Shown here piece after piece: positions 14,273 to 22,101 of a DNA stretch of 64,000 nt. The notes beneath the pieces were generated by a model, which was not told the DNA's origin, made no database searches, and saw only the letters and a program-made list of their open reading frames with translations. Position 1 is the stretch's first letter; each line of letters starts with the position of its first letter. Both the position numbers and the translations under genes were made by a program. Source of the DNA: an uncultured Ruminococcus sp. (GTDB lineage: Bacteria; Bacillota; Clostridia; Oscillospirales; Ruminococcaceae); NCBI GenBank assembly GCA_902788785.1, contig CADALT010000001.1, positions 248,001 to 312,000 on the forward strand, in the 5' to 3' direction.

Positions 14273-16444
14273 TTACAGATGCAGCACTCTGTCCCTTATT
14301 TCCTGAGTTCTGCCCTGATTCCAGTATTGTGTACCGATATAACCGCAGGTACGTCTGGCTACATTCATCTTGTTCTGGTCACGGTTGTGGCACTGCGGGC
14401 ATTCCCATACCAGCTTGCCGTCATCTTCAACTATCTGTATCTCACCGTCAAAACCGCAGCACTGGCAGTAATCGCTCTTGGTGTTGAGCTCGGCGTACAT
14501 GATATTATCATAGATAAATCTGATGACTTTGAGCACCGCAGGAATATTCTTCTGCATATTGGGAACTTCCACATAGCTTATCGCTCCGCCGGGTGAAAGA
14601 TGCTGGAACTCGCTCTCGAATTTCAGCTTTGTAAAAGCATCTATCTCTTCGGAAACGTGTACATGATAGCTGTTTGTGATATAGCTCTTATCGGTGATGC
14701 CTTCTATAATGCCGAAACGCTTCTGTAAGCATCTTGCGAACTTATACGTTGTAGACTCCAGCGGAGTACCGTAGATAGAAAAGTCGATATTCTCCTTTTC
14801 CTTCCATTTTCTGCAAGCATCGTTCATGTGCTGCATTATCTCGATGGCAAAAGGCTTTGCTTCGGGATCGGTATGGCTCTTTCCTGTCATGTACTTTACG
14901 CACTCATAAAGTCCTGCATATCCGAGAGATATAGTCGAGTAACCACCGTAGAGCAGCTTATCTATAGGTTCGCCCTTTTTGAGCCTTGCAAGAGCGCCGT
15001 ACTGCCACAATATCGGTGCAGCATCGGAAAGTGTGCCTTTAAGTCTCTGATGTCTGCACATAAGTGCACGGTAGCAGAGTTCAAGTCTTTCATCAAATAC
15101 CTGCCAGAAAGTTTCCTTGTTCTTTCCGCTGGAAAGTGCTACATCTACCAGATTTATAGTAACAACGCCCTGATTGAATCTGCCGTAATACTTAGGTTTG
15201 CCGTTTTCATCCACATAAGGTGTCAGGAAGCTTCTGCATCCCATGCAGGTATAGCAGTGACCCTCACCATTCTTATCAACTTTGAGTTTAAGCATAACTT
15301 TCTCGGAGATATAATCGGGCACCATACGCTTTGCGGTACATTTCGCAGCAAGCTCTGTCAGATAGAAATACGGTGTGCCTTCATCAACATTATCCTCTTC
15401 AAGCACATAGATGAGTTTCGGGAATGCAGGTGTTACCCATACGCCTGACTCGTTCTTTACACCCTCAGTTCTCTGACGGAGAGTTTCCTCGATTATCATA
15501 GCAAGGTCTTTTTTCTCACGCTCATTCTTAGCTTCATTAAGATACATGAAAACCGTGACAAACGGAGCCTGTCCGTTTGTGGTCAGCAGAGTTACCACCT
15601 GATACTGTATGGTCTGTACACCACGGGTGATCTCCTTGCGAAGTCTTTCCTCGGTTATCATAGAAAGCTTTTCCTCGGTGGGCGCAAAGCCAAACTCCGC
15701 CATTTCCTGTTCGAGCTCTCTCCTGATCTTCTTTCTGGATATCTCAACAAATGGCGCAAGATGAGCCAGACTTATGCTCTGACCGCCGTACTGGTTCGAT
15801 GCGACCTGTGCGATTATCTGGGTGGCGATGTTGCAGGCGGTCGAGAAACTATGGGGCTTTTCTATCAGAGTCTCACTTATGACAGTACCGTTCTGAAGCA
15901 TATCCTCCAGATCAATAAGATCGCAGTTATGCATATGCTGTGCGTAATAATCCGTATCGTGGAAATGTATTATGCCGCTCTCATGAGCTTCAACGATGTC
16001 GGGCGGGAGCAGCAGTCTCTTGGTAAGGTCACGACTGACCTCACCTGCCATATAGTCACGCTGAACACTGTTGACTGTAGGGTTTTTGTTTGAGTTCTCC
16101 TGCTTGACTTCCTCATTCACACACTCTATAAGGCTGAGTATCTTATTATCGGTGGTATTTGATTTTCTGACGAGTGATCTTGTATAGCGGTAGCGCACAT
16201 ATCTTCTTGCAAGATCAAATGCGCCCTTAGCCATGAGCTGATTTTCCACAAGATCCTGTATCTCCTCGACAGAAACAGCCCTGCCCAGTTTATTGCATTT
16301 ATATTCAACATAATCAGCAATATCTGTTATCTCCTCTACGCTGATCCTGCCCTTTTCGCCGGCAAGGTTTGCTTTCATAACGGCATTGACGATCTTTGCA
16401 GCGTCAAAAACTTCCTCAGCGCCGTTCCTTTTGATTATCTTCAT
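14273..16444 (-). CDS. nrdD: Anaerobic ribonucleoside-triphosphate reductase (class III)
   Basis: Reduces ribonucleoside triphosphates to deoxy forms without oxygen, using a glycyl radical made by NrdG. The 723 residues begin with an ATP-cone regulatory domain (MKIIKRNGAEEVFDAAKI, about 1-95), then the catalytic barrel with the essential cysteine segments (FSTACNIATQII near 202 and YTCMGCRSF near 402). The C-terminus has the four-cysteine zinc site (CQCCG and CPQCHNRD) and the glycyl radical loop RTCGYIGTQYW near 699-709. An allosteric ATP-cone predicts dATP inhibition. A -10-like TATAAT is at 16546-16541, with a weak -35. Confidence 0.96.
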   Translation of the reverse strand: MKIIKRNGAEEVFDAAKIVNAVMKANLAGEKGRISVEEITDIADYVEYKCNKLGRAVSVEEIQDLVENQLMAKGAFDLARRYVRYRYTRSLVRKSNTTDNKILSLIECVNEEVKQENSNKNPTVNSVQRDYMAGEVSRDLTKRLLLPPDIVEAHESGIIHFHDTDYYAQHMHNCDLIDLEDMLQNGTVISETLIEKPHSFSTACNIATQIIAQVASNQYGGQSISLAHLAPFVEISRKKIRRELEQEMAEFGFAPTEEKLSMITEERLRKEITRGVQTIQYQVVTLLTTNGQAPFVTVFMYLNEAKNEREKKDLAMIIEETLRQRTEGVKNESGVWVTPAFPKLIYVLEEDNVDEGTPYFYLTELAAKCTAKRMVPDYISEKVMLKLKVDKNGEGHCYTCMGCRSFLTPYVDENGKPKYYGRFNQGVVTINLVDVALSSGKNKETFWQVFDERLELCYRALMCRHQRLKGTLSDAAPILWQYGALARLKKGEPIDKLLYGGYSTISLGYAGLYECVKYMTGKSHTDPEAKPFAIEIMQHMNDACRKWKEKENIDFSIYGTPLESTTYKFARCLQKRFGIIEGITDKSYITNSYHVHVSEEIDAFTKLKFESEFQHLSPGGAISYVEVPNMQKNIPAVLKVIRFIYDNIMYAELNTKSDYCQCCGFDGEIQIVEDDGKLVWECPQCHNRDQNKMNVARRTCGYIGTQYWNQGRTQEIRDRVLHL

Positions 16445-16569
16445 TTCTACCTCCGCAAATTTATCAAGACATTCCGGTATCCTAAATAAAAAAGTCTTGT
16501 TATTTTACTTAATTCAACCATTTTACGGGTACTGAAAATTATTATACTACATAAACTTTCTATTGTCTG

Positions 16570-16598
16570 TTGCAAAAATCACATTTTTATGTTATAAT
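16570..16598 (+). promoter_or_regulatory. Predicted promoter of the Crp/Fnr-type gene
   Basis: TTGCAA (16570-16575), 17-base spacer, TATAAT (16593-16598), in the 196-bp divergent region with nrdD. Confidence 0.6.
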
Positions 16599-16649
16599 AC
16601 AATATATAGTATTTATTTTTGAAATTAGCCACATTATGGGGTGATACAA

Positions 16650-17297
16650 ATGAACAATTCGTTAATTAGAAACAATGCAACCATAGCCTGCGAGATAGTT
16701 GAAAACGCCTGTTTTGAAGCATCTATGCACAGCTATCCCAAGGGTGAGATCATACTTCGTCATCTTCGTGACACAAATGAGACTGCAATAGTCCTTGAAG
16801 GCACTGTACTTTTGATAAATGTGAACAGCGATGGTCAGAAAAGCATGATAGATATATGCCGTGAGGGTGATGCTTTTGGTGCAGGAATATTCCCAGAACA
16901 CGGTATGGGAGCCTGTTATGCATTGGCAAAAACTGCCTGTTCCATAGCCTATGTTGACTACAACAAGTTGATTCACAGCTGCGAAAAAAGCTGCGACAGG
17001 CATTCTTCACTTATAGACGAACTGCTGGGGTCTGCTGCCAGGCGAAGCATCGCACATATAGGCATACTCAGCAGACGAACGATACGTGAAAAGCTGCTCA
17101 TGGCGCTTGACTATTTTCTCGACACCGCTCAAAAGACCGAACAAAAACTGCCTGTATCACTTTCAGAACTGGCAGATTATATCTGCTGTGACAGGAGTGC
17201 TATGATGCGTGAATTAAAACGTCTCAACGATGATAAAACCATTATTTCCAGAGGAAACAGGATAACCGTTCTGCGTTCTCCCGAAGGGTTGCTGTAA
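16650..17297 (+). CDS. Crp/Fnr-family transcriptional regulator
   Basis: A 215-residue regulator with an N-terminal cyclic-nucleotide-binding-like beta domain (ETAIVLEGTVLLINVNSDGQ, about 45-65) and a C-terminal winged helix (SLSELADYICCDRSAMMREL, about 172-191). Start ATG 16650 has GGGGTG six bases upstream. It has cysteines (residues 9, 15, 71, 91, 98, 111, 115) but not the N-terminal cluster of E. coli Fnr, so iron-sulfur sensing cannot be claimed. It is divergent from the anaerobic reductase nrdD across 205 bases, which invites a role in controlling that operon, but I see no clear Fnr box (TTGAT-N4-ATCAA). Confidence 0.9.
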   Translation: MNNSLIRNNATIACEIVENACFEASMHSYPKGEIILRHLRDTNETAIVLEGTVLLINVNSDGQKSMIDICREGDAFGAGIFPEHGMGACYALAKTACSIAYVDYNKLIHSCEKSCDRHSSLIDELLGSAARRSIAHIGILSRRTIREKLLMALDYFLDTAQKTEQKLPVSLSELADYICCDRSAMMRELKRLNDDKTIISRGNRITVLRSPEGLL

Positions 17298-17300
17298 AAA

Positions 17301-17326
17301 AGCAGAGCCTCCTGTGAGACTCTGCT
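17301..17326. terminator. Terminator between crp-type gene and dockerin gene
   Basis: Stem AGCAGAG-C-CTC / GAG-A-CTCTGCT with T6 on the minus strand, in the gap between two convergent genes; may serve both. Confidence 0.8.
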
Positions 17327-17332
17327 TATATC

Positions 17333-19597
17333 TTATTTCAAAGGTTTTATGCCCTTTATATGTGATGCGATCATAGCGATGTCAGTTACTGTGATCTGAT
17401 CGTCATTGTTTACATCTGTATTGGCATAGCCCTCGCCTGTCAGAGCTTTTATGCCCTTTATATGTGACGCAGCCAGTGCGATATCTGTAACGTTGACACT
17501 TCCGTTCAGATCCGCATCGCCCTTGACAGACTTGTTCTTGTCCGTATCGGAGGGCTTTGAGGTATCATCATGCTTGTTATCGGCAGAGGATGATGTTCCT
17601 GCCTTTGATGACGGATCGTTCTTTGAAGAAGCATCAGATTCGCTTTTATCAGTACCTGTTGACTCACTCTTAGATGAATTTGCCGAGGTGTTATCAGGTC
17701 TTGATGTGGGATCTGTATCAGCCTTCTTTGAATCGTTATTTCCGGGATCTTTCGGGTTCTGCGGCTTTTGGCTGTTCGCAGCCGAATTATCCGAAGCTTT
17801 ATCAGCAGGCTTTGAGTCATCGCTCTTAGAAAGAACTACCTTACGATCTCTTAGTTTTGAATAGTCAACATCACGATCTTTCCTGTTGATCTCAAGCATA
17901 TTATCAAATGCAGACTCAAAATCAGCATATGTCACCCTGCCGTAAGGGTCGATCCTCTGCTCGTCCTTAGGCGCACCCTCGGGACCCTTGCCCTCGATGA
18001 TATGCCATGTTGCACACCATGTTACAGCTTCCCAGTGGTCGTAGTCTATCTCATAGTAGTCCATGTAGTCGTCGCTTCTGCCGAAATCTATGCTTCTTTC
18101 CAGATGCATTGCCTCGGAATACCTCATAAGCATGAACATAAGATCCTGTCTTGTGATCTGCTTGCCGACACCGAATTCATCTGCCAGAAAATATGGGTAG
18201 CCCATGCATATAGCATTCTTTTCACCCCAGATAACAGCATCCTCATACCACGAGCCCTGCTCGACATCATTAAATCTCGACTTTGCATTGCCGACATCGG
18301 GACTGCCTGCCTGTTCATAAAGGAACTGTATCACCTGCTCTCGATTCATCAGGTCATTATCTTTCAGACCGCTGTCAAGGTCGGAATAACGCTCTTCTGT
18401 GGGGAACTGTGCTTCGCTCTCCATCGTTATCTTGGTTTCATCGCTCAGCCAGATGTAGAAGATGCTGTCGCCGCCGGTGGAGTCATCTCCGCCGTAATTT
18501 ATGGTCCAGGAATAACCGACATCGTAATCGCCCATCTTTTCGTCAACACGGGGTGCCTGAGTATAAGTCTTCACAAGATACGGACATCCGCCGATATCGA
18601 CTTTATCAAACTTATTAAGTCCCGCCTGAAAATATCTCAGCTGAGGACACTTTGAGATATCGATCTTCGTCATACCGTTGTCTTCGCAATTAAGACAGTT
18701 GAGCTTTGGATTATGTGTCAGGTCGAGCTCTTCTATATCATTGTAGCTGCATATAAGCTTTTGAAGTTCGGGAAGAAAGCTGACATCCAGCTCCTTGATG
18801 CCTGTTTTTGCACAGTTATAGTATTGCAGACCTGTCAGGGCAGTAACATCAAGATATCCCAGCTGCGGCATATCCCAGATGTCAAGACGCTTCATCTTGG
18901 GACAAACGCTCAGATCAAGCTTTGTAAATTTATTTCCGATAGCATCAAGATGCTGCATATTCGGGTTGTGGCTCAGATCAAGCTCGGTAAGCTCACAATA
19001 ATTGCAGATAAGATGTTCAAGCAGCGGGTTCTTACTAACATCAAGCTCTCTGAGATCATTATCATTACATTCAACATACGACATCAGCGGGCTCTTAGTC
19101 AGATCAAGCTCTGTCAGACCGCAGTTAAAGCAATATATCCACTCCAGCGTCGGGTTTTGTGTAATATCGATCGAACCTATGGGATTGTTCGAGCACCAGA
19201 CACCTGTGATCTCCTGATTTTTACTTATATCAATGGACGTTATGCGGTTTATCTGTTTTGATGCAAGGCTGTTCTGACAATAAAGTCCTCGCAGTTCCAC
19301 AAGATACTCCATACCCGTCAGGTCTGTAACACCCATATCCTCAACATGGATATTCCTTGCCTCAAGTATCTCCTGCTGATCGAGATTACCGTTGCGGTCC
19401 TTATCAAAAGCCCTTTCAACATAATCTCTGAACAACGGATCGGGGAAAGTGTGTTCGTTGACATCTACAGGTTGGATATGTGAGATGTCATCCACCGCAC
19501 AAGTTTGCAGCGACATTTCAGGCATTACCGAAAATGACGACAGCACCAGTGCCAGCGCCGTGAACGATGAGATCGTTCGTTTCAGTTTTCTTCTCAT
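17333..19597 (-). CDS. Secreted leucine-rich-repeat protein with SLH-like region and type I dockerin
   Basis: A 754-residue exported protein: signal peptide (1-36), about twelve leucine-rich repeats (roughly 60-345) of the pattern LxxLDLSxNPxLxxLxCxx, an SLH-like module (about 415-510, with FNDVEQGSWYEDAVIWGEKN and ITRQDLMFMLMRYSE), a long Ser/Asp/Lys-rich linker (about 590-690) and a C-terminal dockerin (692-754). The dockerin has both calcium-binding loops, DADLNGSVNVTDI and DVNNDDQITVTDI, each followed by AxxASHIKGIK. In the family the dockerin docks to cohesin modules of a cellulosome scaffold. No glycoside hydrolase is present, so it is more likely adhesive or scaffolding. No cohesin gene is in this window. 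Confidence 0.9.
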   Translation of the reverse strand: MRRKLKRTISSFTALALVLSSFSVMPEMSLQTCAVDDISHIQPVDVNEHTFPDPLFRDYVERAFDKDRNGNLDQQEILEARNIHVEDMGVTDLTGMEYLVELRGLYCQNSLASKQINRITSIDISKNQEITGVWCSNNPIGSIDITQNPTLEWIYCFNCGLTELDLTKSPLMSYVECNDNDLRELDVSKNPLLEHLICNYCELTELDLSHNPNMQHLDAIGNKFTKLDLSVCPKMKRLDIWDMPQLGYLDVTALTGLQYYNCAKTGIKELDVSFLPELQKLICSYNDIEELDLTHNPKLNCLNCEDNGMTKIDISKCPQLRYFQAGLNKFDKVDIGGCPYLVKTYTQAPRVDEKMGDYDVGYSWTINYGGDDSTGGDSIFYIWLSDETKITMESEAQFPTEERYSDLDSGLKDNDLMNREQVIQFLYEQAGSPDVGNAKSRFNDVEQGSWYEDAVIWGEKNAICMGYPYFLADEFGVGKQITRQDLMFMLMRYSEAMHLERSIDFGRSDDYMDYYEIDYDHWEAVTWCATWHIIEGKGPEGAPKDEQRIDPYGRVTYADFESAFDNMLEINRKDRDVDYSKLRDRKVVLSKSDDSKPADKASDNSAANSQKPQNPKDPGNNDSKKADTDPTSRPDNTSANSSKSESTGTDKSESDASSKNDPSSKAGTSSSADNKHDDTSKPSDTDKNKSVKGDADLNGSVNVTDIALAASHIKGIKALTGEGYANTDVNNDDQITVTDIAMIASHIKGIKPLK

Positions 19598-19752
19598 GTT
19601 TTTTGCCTCCTAAAGCATCTAAAATATTATAAGCACAGCGGTTTTACTGTACTTTACTAACATTATAGAGAATGCAGATATGTTATAAAATGAAAGTGAT
19701 AAACACCCATTTTTATTTGTTAATATTTCTACCCATATCTTCCACCACTAGT

Positions 19753-19781
19753 ATTATACTGTATATGATCAAATTTGTCAA
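19753..19781 (-). promoter_or_regulatory. Predicted promoter of the dockerin gene
   Basis: Minus strand TTGACA (19781-19776), 17-base spacer, TATAAT (19758-19753). It predicts a ~150-base AT-rich leader. Confidence 0.75.
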
Positions 19782-19826
19782 GTTTTTGAAATATTTGAAA
19801 GTATGGTAAAAATTTGATGATTTCTC

Positions 19827-19855
19827 TTGAAATATATAATGGTATATGATATAAT
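19827..19855 (+). promoter_or_regulatory. Predicted promoter of the moxR operon
   Basis: TTGAAA (19827-19832), 17-base spacer, TATAAT (19850-19855), back to back with the dockerin promoter. Confidence 0.65.
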
Positions 19856-19898
19856 AATGTATATGTTTTTTATAATATGAAGATTGGAGAAACGAGAA

Positions 19899-20867
19899 AT
19901 GAATGCAAACTTGACAGAAGGACAGAAGGCTGTCCTCAATATGTCCCAGAATGTTATCAGTGAAGTCAAGAAGGTCGTTATAGGTAAGGACGAGATCATC
20001 ATAAAAGTTCTGCTTTCGATACTTGCAGGCGGTCATATTCTGATAGAGGATATCCCCGGCGTCGGCAAGACGACCCTTGCAGTAGCCCTTTCAAAGGCGC
20101 TCTCGCTGGATTATAAGAGATTACAGTTCACACCCGATGTTCTGCCTACCGATGTAACAGGTTTCAATATCCTGAACAAGCAGACTCAGAAGTTTGAATA
20201 CAAAGAGGGTGCTGCGCTCACCAACCTGTTTCTGGCAGATGAGATCAACAGAACATCTTCCAAGACACAGTCAGCACTCCTTGAAATAATGGAAGAGGGC
20301 AAGGTAACCGTTGACGGTGTTACCAGAAAAGCTCCGGATCCTTACATAGTAATAGCTACCCAGAACCCCATAGGTTCCATAGGTACACAGATGCTTCCCG
20401 AATCTCAGATGGACAGATTTATCGTAAGGCTGACCATGGGCTATCCTTCCATCGAAAACGAGGTCATGATGCTTAAAGCCAAGCAGAGCCTTGTACCCGT
20501 AGACAGCGTACAGCCCGTGGTGACTGCACAGGAGATCATCGAGGCTCGCAAAGAGGTCGAAAACATCTACGTTGCAGACCAGGTATTTGAGTATATAGCA
20601 AAGCTTGCTTCTGCCACAAGAAACAACCAGTATATAAAGCTGGGTCTTTCTCCCAGAGGTACCATCGCACTTCTCAGAATGACAAAGGCAACTGCTCTGT
20701 TAAAAGGCAGAGATTATGTTATCCCCGACGACGTATCATATGCATTCAACGATGTGGTGCTGCACCGTATGGTATTCAGCTCAAAAGCTAAGATAAACGG
20801 CATCACAGGTGAACAGATACTCAAGGATATCCTTTCATCGGTAAGTGTCCCGAGAGTAAGCAGATAA
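19899..20867 (+). CDS. MoxR-family AAA+ ATPase
   Basis: A 322-residue AAA+ ATPase of the MoxR group, cytosolic chaperone-like ATPases that work with VWA or DUF58 partner proteins. Walker A is PGVGKT (53-58), Walker B is LFLADEINRT near 110, and the sensor segment is IATQNPIGSIG. The ATG at 19899 is chosen because GGAG lies nine bases upstream; an in-frame TTG five codons earlier has no site. First gene of the MoxR-DUF58-transglutaminase unit, which is a conserved arrangement in many bacteria. The substrate in this organism is unknown. Confidence 0.93.
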   Translation: MNANLTEGQKAVLNMSQNVISEVKKVVIGKDEIIIKVLLSILAGGHILIEDIPGVGKTTLAVALSKALSLDYKRLQFTPDVLPTDVTGFNILNKQTQKFEYKEGAALTNLFLADEINRTSSKTQSALLEIMEEGKVTVDGVTRKAPDPYIVIATQNPIGSIGTQMLPESQMDRFIVRLTMGYPSIENEVMMLKAKQSLVPVDSVQPVVTAQEIIEARKEVENIYVADQVFEYIAKLASATRNNQYIKLGLSPRGTIALLRMTKATALLKGRDYVIPDDVSYAFNDVVLHRMVFSSKAKINGITGEQILKDILSSVSVPRVSR

Positions 20868-20885
20868 CGGGAGGTACACAGCAGA

Positions 20886-22082
20886 ATGCCTCTTTTGTAT
20901 TCCATACTGCTTATAGCCTCGGTATTGTTCTACATCTTATATGAACACGCATTTTCGTTTTATTTGTTTGCTTTTTTGCTGGCAACGCCTATAGTGCAGT
21001 TCATCCTTACGCTTTATACAGCCAAAAGGACGGATGTATCCTTTACCGACCTGCAAAATACAGCAAGCAGAGCTTCAAAGCTTCCGCTGAGGATAAGAGT
21101 TGTAAATAATTCACTGCTCCCCTGCGCAAACCTCTACATTGAGATAGAGTATTACAATATGCTCGAGGGGCAAAAAAACACAATGAAGATAAACACGCCC
21201 GTTTATCCCAAAGAGTCACATCAGATGACACTTCATGTATCGGGCGTTCACTGCGGAACAGTAAGATTTCGGATAAAGAAATGCAAGGTCTCCGATATGC
21301 TGAGACTTTTCTCCATAAAGCTGAGATATCCGCATGAGGAAGAGATCACCAAAAACTGCACCCTCACGATACTGCCCGACTATACTCCGCTGGAGAACGG
21401 GATTTCCAACTATTCCGAAGTAGGCATTGAGACAGATGAGTATTCAAAGACGACCAAGGGTGATGATCCCTCTGAGATCTTTGATATACGTGATTATATC
21501 GAGGGCGATAAGATGAACAGGATCCACTGGAAGCTTACCGCTAAGCAGAACAAAACTATGGTCAAGGAATATTCACTGCCCATATCAAATTCCATCGTGC
21601 TGATAGTTGACCTTTATAAGGACAAGAAATCAGGGTCGGATCTGCTGCTTTTCGATTCACTGATCGAGAGCGTCGCATCGCTTTCACAGCATATGCTTGA
21701 AAACAATACACCTCACAGAGTGATCTTCTACGATCGTGCACATTCTTCTGTGAATGATATGATAATAAACGATGAGGATACACACAACGAACTTGTGAGG
21801 ATGTTGCTGAGGACACAGCTTTCGGACGAACCCGATCTTGCACTTATAGACTATGTCAATTCTAAAGAAAACTACAGATGCGGACATATAATTTATATTT
21901 CCGCAAACTACAGTCCCAATGCTGCCGAGGTCATGAACGATGCAGATCTTGCATTCAGATACACATACCTGCTCATGACGGAAAGCAGCAGGATAACAGG
22001 CGAGCTGTATAACGAATTTGCACAGATCATACCTGTATATCCGGGCAAGCTGGCAGAGTCGATACAGGATCTTTATCTATGA
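20886..22082 (+). CDS. DUF58 domain protein, membrane anchored
   Basis: A 398-residue protein with two hydrophobic segments at the N-terminus (about 2-25 and 29-45), then a beta-rich domain and the DUF58 core with IRDYIEGDKMNRIHWKLTAK near 200-220, the family signature. The C-terminal half resembles a von Willebrand A-like fold (IVLIVDLYKD). DUF58 proteins are usual partners of MoxR ATPases. Its ribosome binding site GGGAGG precedes the ATG. The stop is just 19 bases before the start of the next gene, so expression is coupled. Confidence 0.9.
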   Translation: MPLLYSILLIASVLFYILYEHAFSFYLFAFLLATPIVQFILTLYTAKRTDVSFTDLQNTASRASKLPLRIRVVNNSLLPCANLYIEIEYYNMLEGQKNTMKINTPVYPKESHQMTLHVSGVHCGTVRFRIKKCKVSDMLRLFSIKLRYPHEEEITKNCTLTILPDYTPLENGISNYSEVGIETDEYSKTTKGDDPSEIFDIRDYIEGDKMNRIHWKLTAKQNKTMVKEYSLPISNSIVLIVDLYKDKKSGSDLLLFDSLIESVASLSQHMLENNTPHRVIFYDRAHSSVNDMIINDEDTHNELVRMLLRTQLSDEPDLALIDYVNSKENYRCGHIIYISANYSPNAAEVMNDADLAFRYTYLLMTESSRITGELYNEFAQIIPVYPGKLAESIQDLYL

Positions 22083-22101
22083 CACGAACAAAGGTGAGAA
22101 A

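Noticed and set aside
16445-16640. Possible Fnr or NrdR box between nrdD and the Crp/Fnr gene
   Set aside because: No TTGAT-N4-ATCAA and no tandem NrdR boxes; TGTTGCAAAAATCACA matches only partly.
17451-17864. 137-codon plus-strand frame opposite the dockerin gene linker
   Set aside because: A by-product of the Ser/Asp-rich repetitive linker read in reverse; composition explains it.
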